Shown piece after piece: positions 60,746 to 64,000 of a DNA stretch of 64,000 bases. Every line of letters begins with the position of its first letter. Positions within the stretch are counted from its first letter, which is position 1. The stretch spans positions 30,850,052 to 30,914,051 of the forward strand of contig NC_092094.1 in the NCBI RefSeq assembly GCF_045679555.1, read 5' to 3'. The notes under the pieces are model-generated. The model worked only from the letters and a program-made list of their open reading frames with translations, had not been told where the DNA came from and did no database searches. The stretch is from Salvelinus alpinus. Taxonomy: Eukaryota > Chordata > Actinopteri > Salmoniformes > Salmonidae. The position numbers and the translations under genes are program-made.

Positions 60746-61093
60746 AATTCACGCACTTATCAAGAGAACATCCCTGGGCATCCCTACTGCTTCTGATCTG
60801 GCGGACTCATTAAAGTCAAATGCGTCATTTGTAAATTATGTCTGAGTGTTGGAGTGTGCCCCTGGCTAGCTGTAAAAAAATAAATAAAATAAAAAGACAA
60901 TTGTGCTGTCTGGTTTGCTTAATATAAGCACTTTGACATGACTTATACTTTGATACTTAGGTATATTTCTGCAATTACATTTACTTTTACTCACATAGTA
61001 TTTTACTGGGTGACTTTCAGTTGAGTCATTATCTATTAAGGTATCTTTACTCAAATATTACCATTTGGTGCTTTTTCGACCACTGCCAGTGGA

Positions 61094-61932
61094 GAAGTTA
61101 TTGTATGGTCAAGTCAATGTATCCGGAAGCATCACGCCTGGTCCTGTTCAGTGTTTTGTTGTCATAGTCAAACAATGTGGCAGGCTGGCAGCTCTATCGC
61201 TAGGGATTGAATAGCTTATGTCAGAGTGTGTGGCAGCCTGTGTTCATCAGAAGAGTCAGTGTCTGTAAGATGACACTGCGGATGGCCCTGCCTTGGCGCC
61301 CAGTAACCCAGTGTGTGTGTTACCCAGCAGTGACCCTGCAATGGGGAGACAAATCCGACGTTCAAGCCTTGGATAGGCCGTCTTTAAGTCTTCATACAGA
61401 AGTCCTTGTATACAAGGTTATAAGAGCATATAGAAAATAAAAACCATAACTGAAGTAGCTACAATATTGAATTAATTCCGTAGGAACCTGTCCTCTTTTA
61501 CATTGATAGCAAAGAACTACAGGTGAAGCAAAAATCTGATATAAGCTACGCATCCATCATGTTACTTTCACCGGTCTTGTTTTCCTCTTTTATCTCCAGC
61601 CACAGCATGTGACCTTCATATGTTTACTTATTCAATGAGATGGAAACCAGGACACAGTTGTATGTGAAGGAAACAGGAAGTAGAGCCACCTGATAATGTC
61701 ATGGCCACCTAAGCAGCCATGCAGGTGAAAGAAGAGACAAGTTCAGCTGATGGTCAGTACTACTGACCCATCACCAACTGAACACAAATGTCTAGTGAAC
61801 CGAGTTAGCCTAGTTCCTGTTTGTGGTGGGTTCATATCCATAGTTAACAGAACAATAACTTCAACAACTCTGGTCAGAAGAGAGGGTGGCAGGTTTGAGC
61901 TCTGCATGGGCCACGCATACTGATTTATCTGG
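61094..61932. other. Intergenic sequence without recognised gene
   Basis: No coding support. Confidence 0.3.
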
Positions 61933-62114
61933 CTCTGGATCAGGGCTCTCCAACCTTGTTCTTGGAGAGCTACCCTCCTGTAGGTTTTTCTCCAACCCCA
62001 GTTGTAACTGACCTGATTCAGCTTATCAACCAGGTAATTATTAGAATCAGGTGTGCTAGATTAGGGTTGGAGCAAAAACCTACAGGAAGAGGGTTGGGGA
62101 GCACTGCTCTGGAT
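61933..62114. mobile_element. hAT-type foldback MITE, 166 bp, perfect 8-bp duplication
   Basis: The element at 61941-62106 starts CAGGGCTCTCCAACC and ends GTTGGGGAGCACTG. The interior is palindromic (TGTAGGTTTTTCTCCAACCC versus GGGTTGGAGCAAAAACCTAC). CTCTGGAT flanks it exactly at 61933-61940 and 62107-62114. Confidence 0.88.
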
Positions 62115-62140
62115 TAAAGAGAAAATTATACCAGATTTTC

Positions 62141-62331
62141 ATTTTTTTAACCTTTAACTAGGCATGTCAGTTAAGAACAAATTCTTATTTTCAATGACGG
62201 TCTAGGAAGTGGGTTAACTGCCTTGTTCAGGGGCAGAACGACAGATTTTTACCTTGTCAGCTTGGGGATTCAATCTTGCAACCTTTCGGTTACAAGTACA
62301 ACGCTCTAACCACTAAGCTACCTGCCGCCCC
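62141..62331 (-). repeat. HpaI-type SINE
   Basis: Tail complement TTTTTTTAACCTTTAACTAG at the left, body TTTTCAATGACGGTCTAGG, and tRNA-like head complement CTAACCACTAAGCTACCTGC at the right. Confidence 0.88.
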
Positions 62332-64000
62332 GTTAATCAGATCATTACTATCTGTAGGATTTAAAAAGAAAATACATCACACACAGGAGGCCAGACCCTT
62401 CAAACAGGCTACAACTGCCATGTTGCAAACCAGCTTTAGGAAACCCAACAGTTGTGCTTGTCCCGCATGGCGGGACCCAAATTTGTTGTCACCCCACTGA
62501 AGTTTCCATTTAAACGGTTAAGAGTTGGTTTAGGGTTGTCCCAAGGAACCGTCTTTGAATTTCCTTCTCATACATTATCGGTAGATTCTATCTCAAATGG
62601 GAGAATTGCTTTTGGTTCACCCAATTAGTTTGTATTTGAATTTGTCAGTCTTGTAAAAACTACTTTTGTTTCCACTGTATACTACAAAATCGATTGGTCA
62701 AAAGGTACAGTGACCTAAGTACAAAAAATGAGGACACAGACCAAAGTTTGAGTAATTTCTGTTTATTAGTCATTAGAGCCTTCAGTCTGAGAACCAATCG
62801 TGATGCTCCAATCAGATCGACCTCCCCCCCAACCAACCAGCATGCAGTTGACACCCCAAACCCAGACCAATGTCACTCCCTAGCTGCTCTGCTTCACATG
62901 ACCTTGTTTAGCTGAACCTAGAGCCAGGTCTGCTGGAAATGCTGTATGCAAGAAGATTACAGTAAGTCTGCATCTCAAATGACACCCATTACCTATATAG
63001 TGCACTACTTTAGTAGCCACCTCTGACCATTGGTCAAAAAGTAGGGCATATTGAGTCATCTACAACAGGGTCTCCCCCCCCCCCCCCCCCGCCCTAGCAC
63101 CACACAGATAATTAAATCAACCAACTCATCATCAAGCTTTGATTCTTTGAATCAGCTGTGTAGTGTTGGGGGAAAATCAAAACGTGCAACATTGGGGGCC
63201 CCAGGATCACATTTGGGAAACACTGATCTACAAGGTATAGAGTGTCATTTGGAATGCAGACAGACTAAGTAAGACTATATATGTAATGTGACTGAGCTTT
63301 ATACTGGTTCAGTCTGACCAGAAGAAGCGGCTTAAGCTGCTTCACACACACCCTTCTAGGTGTGAAGTAAATCATCATCCCATGAAGAACATAAACCCAG
63401 AGTAAGAACATACAGTGCGTTTGAGAAGCAGAGAGCAACCGTTTAGTTAGCATGACTGCTGCTAGAGAGGGAGCTGCTACTGTCTGCGGACAAGCAGTCA
63501 TACATACACATGAAGCAGTCCCCAGGAGTTGATCAGTTGGCCTTGGAAGGTGGTGAGAAGTGAAGGGGGTTTGGGGATTAGCCCTTGCTGGGTGAAAGGG
63601 GGGTTTACACACACACACAAATACCCAGTACTGGGCTTCCAACTCCATTAAGCAAAGAGCTCTATGAGTAGAGGGGGGGTAGCGGGAGTGGTGGAGGGAC
63701 AGCCTGCTACATGCTAACCAGAGGGATGGGGGGGGCACTCCTTTTAGCCACACCTCCTGAGTGCAGTCAGCTACAGAAGGCCCACCCAGCCAGCTAGCTG
63801 CCAAGGCGATAGCACGCAGACACACTCACACAGGAGATAGTTGAGCCATGGACACACACGCTTATCACAAACACATTCTCTCTTTATAAACACGAATGTC
63901 TGAAGTTTTAAAAATCTTCATGACACAGTCTGACATCTTTCTCCCGTAGTCATTACTCCTGTCCTCCACTCTCCTCTACATCCATCCCACCTACGTTCTC
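62332..64000. other. Right-edge sequence without recognised gene
   Basis: It contains a poly-C run at 63073-63090 inside a probable hAT-type foldback remnant (63062-63228, CAGGGTCTCC ... GGGAAACACTG). The remainder has simple repeats and no recognisable protein. It could be an untranslated region or intron of a gene beyond the window. Confidence 0.35.

Larger units (their letters stand above)
58421..61093. mobile_element. hAT-like element with 8-bp duplication, LINE inserted inside
   Basis: The element at 58429-61085 begins CAGTGGTGTAAAGTACTTAA and ends TTTTTCGACCACTG (CAGTGGT inverted ends). The 8-bp flanks CAAGTGGA (58421-58428) and CCAGTGGA (61086-61093) differ at one base, as expected for a hAT target duplication. 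Its own sequence is only about 58429-58640 and 60745-61085; the rest is a LINE. Confidence 0.78.

Noticed and set aside
63265-63825. 186-codon minus-strand open frame at the right edge
   Set aside because: No recognisable domain, biased composition and simple-repeat content; it may be untranslated sequence of a neighbouring gene.

Overview
The window is nuclear DNA of a salmonid fish (Salmo, Oncorhynchus or Salvelinus type). Vertebrate-style exons with GT/AG introns sit among repeats typical of salmonids: HpaI-type tRNA-derived SINEs, two other tRNA-derived SINE types, several Tc1-like transposon families (one very close to the Sleeping Beauty lineage), L2/Rex1-like LINEs, hAT foldback elements and solo LTRs. 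No bacterial or viral operon-like layout and no CRISPR array was seen.

Layout. 0.1-2.8 kb: foldback repeats, then a long (GT)n tract, a TATA-like box and a troponin I gene on the + strand (slow/cardiac type, tnni1-like). It has a noncoding exon ending near 1197 and eight coding exons, 1418-4554, including 4-bp and 6-bp microexons. 5.9-6.8 kb: a decayed Toll-like receptor remnant on the - strand. 6.7-13.3 kb: a transposon cluster in which an L2-like LINE lies inside a Tc1-type element and is itself split by another Tc1 element. 16.1-52.2 kb: one large - strand gene for a beta-1,4-N-acetylgalactosaminyltransferase of the b4galnt3/4 type, closest by eye to b4galnt3. Its 20 coding exons join in frame to about 1121 codons. 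The gene spans 36 kb because intron 3 (23.75-40.43 kb) and intron 1 (40.69-52.09 kb) are filled with mobile DNA. Exon 1 lies next to a CpG-rich segment that is probably the promoter. 53.4-64 kb: further LINE, SINE, hAT and foldback repeats, with no recognisable gene at the right edge.

How it fits together. The two intact genes are convergent and look functionally unrelated: a sarcomere regulatory subunit and a Golgi glycosyltransferase. The TLR fragment between them is dead. Everything else I could identify is transposon-derived. Insertions can be ordered relatively because they interrupt each other. The deepest stack is a Tc1 element interrupted by an HpaI SINE, interrupted by a TTAA-flanked repeat, interrupted by a solo LTR (35.6-39.4 kb). 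A second stack is a hAT-like element, interrupted by a Rex1-like LINE, interrupted by a SINE (58.4-61.1 kb). I found no new enzymatic or defence system. The items most worth checking are the nested insertions, the TTAA-flanked family, the troponin I microexons and the intact reading frame of the glycosyltransferase. All calls come from reading and hand translation; no database search was run.
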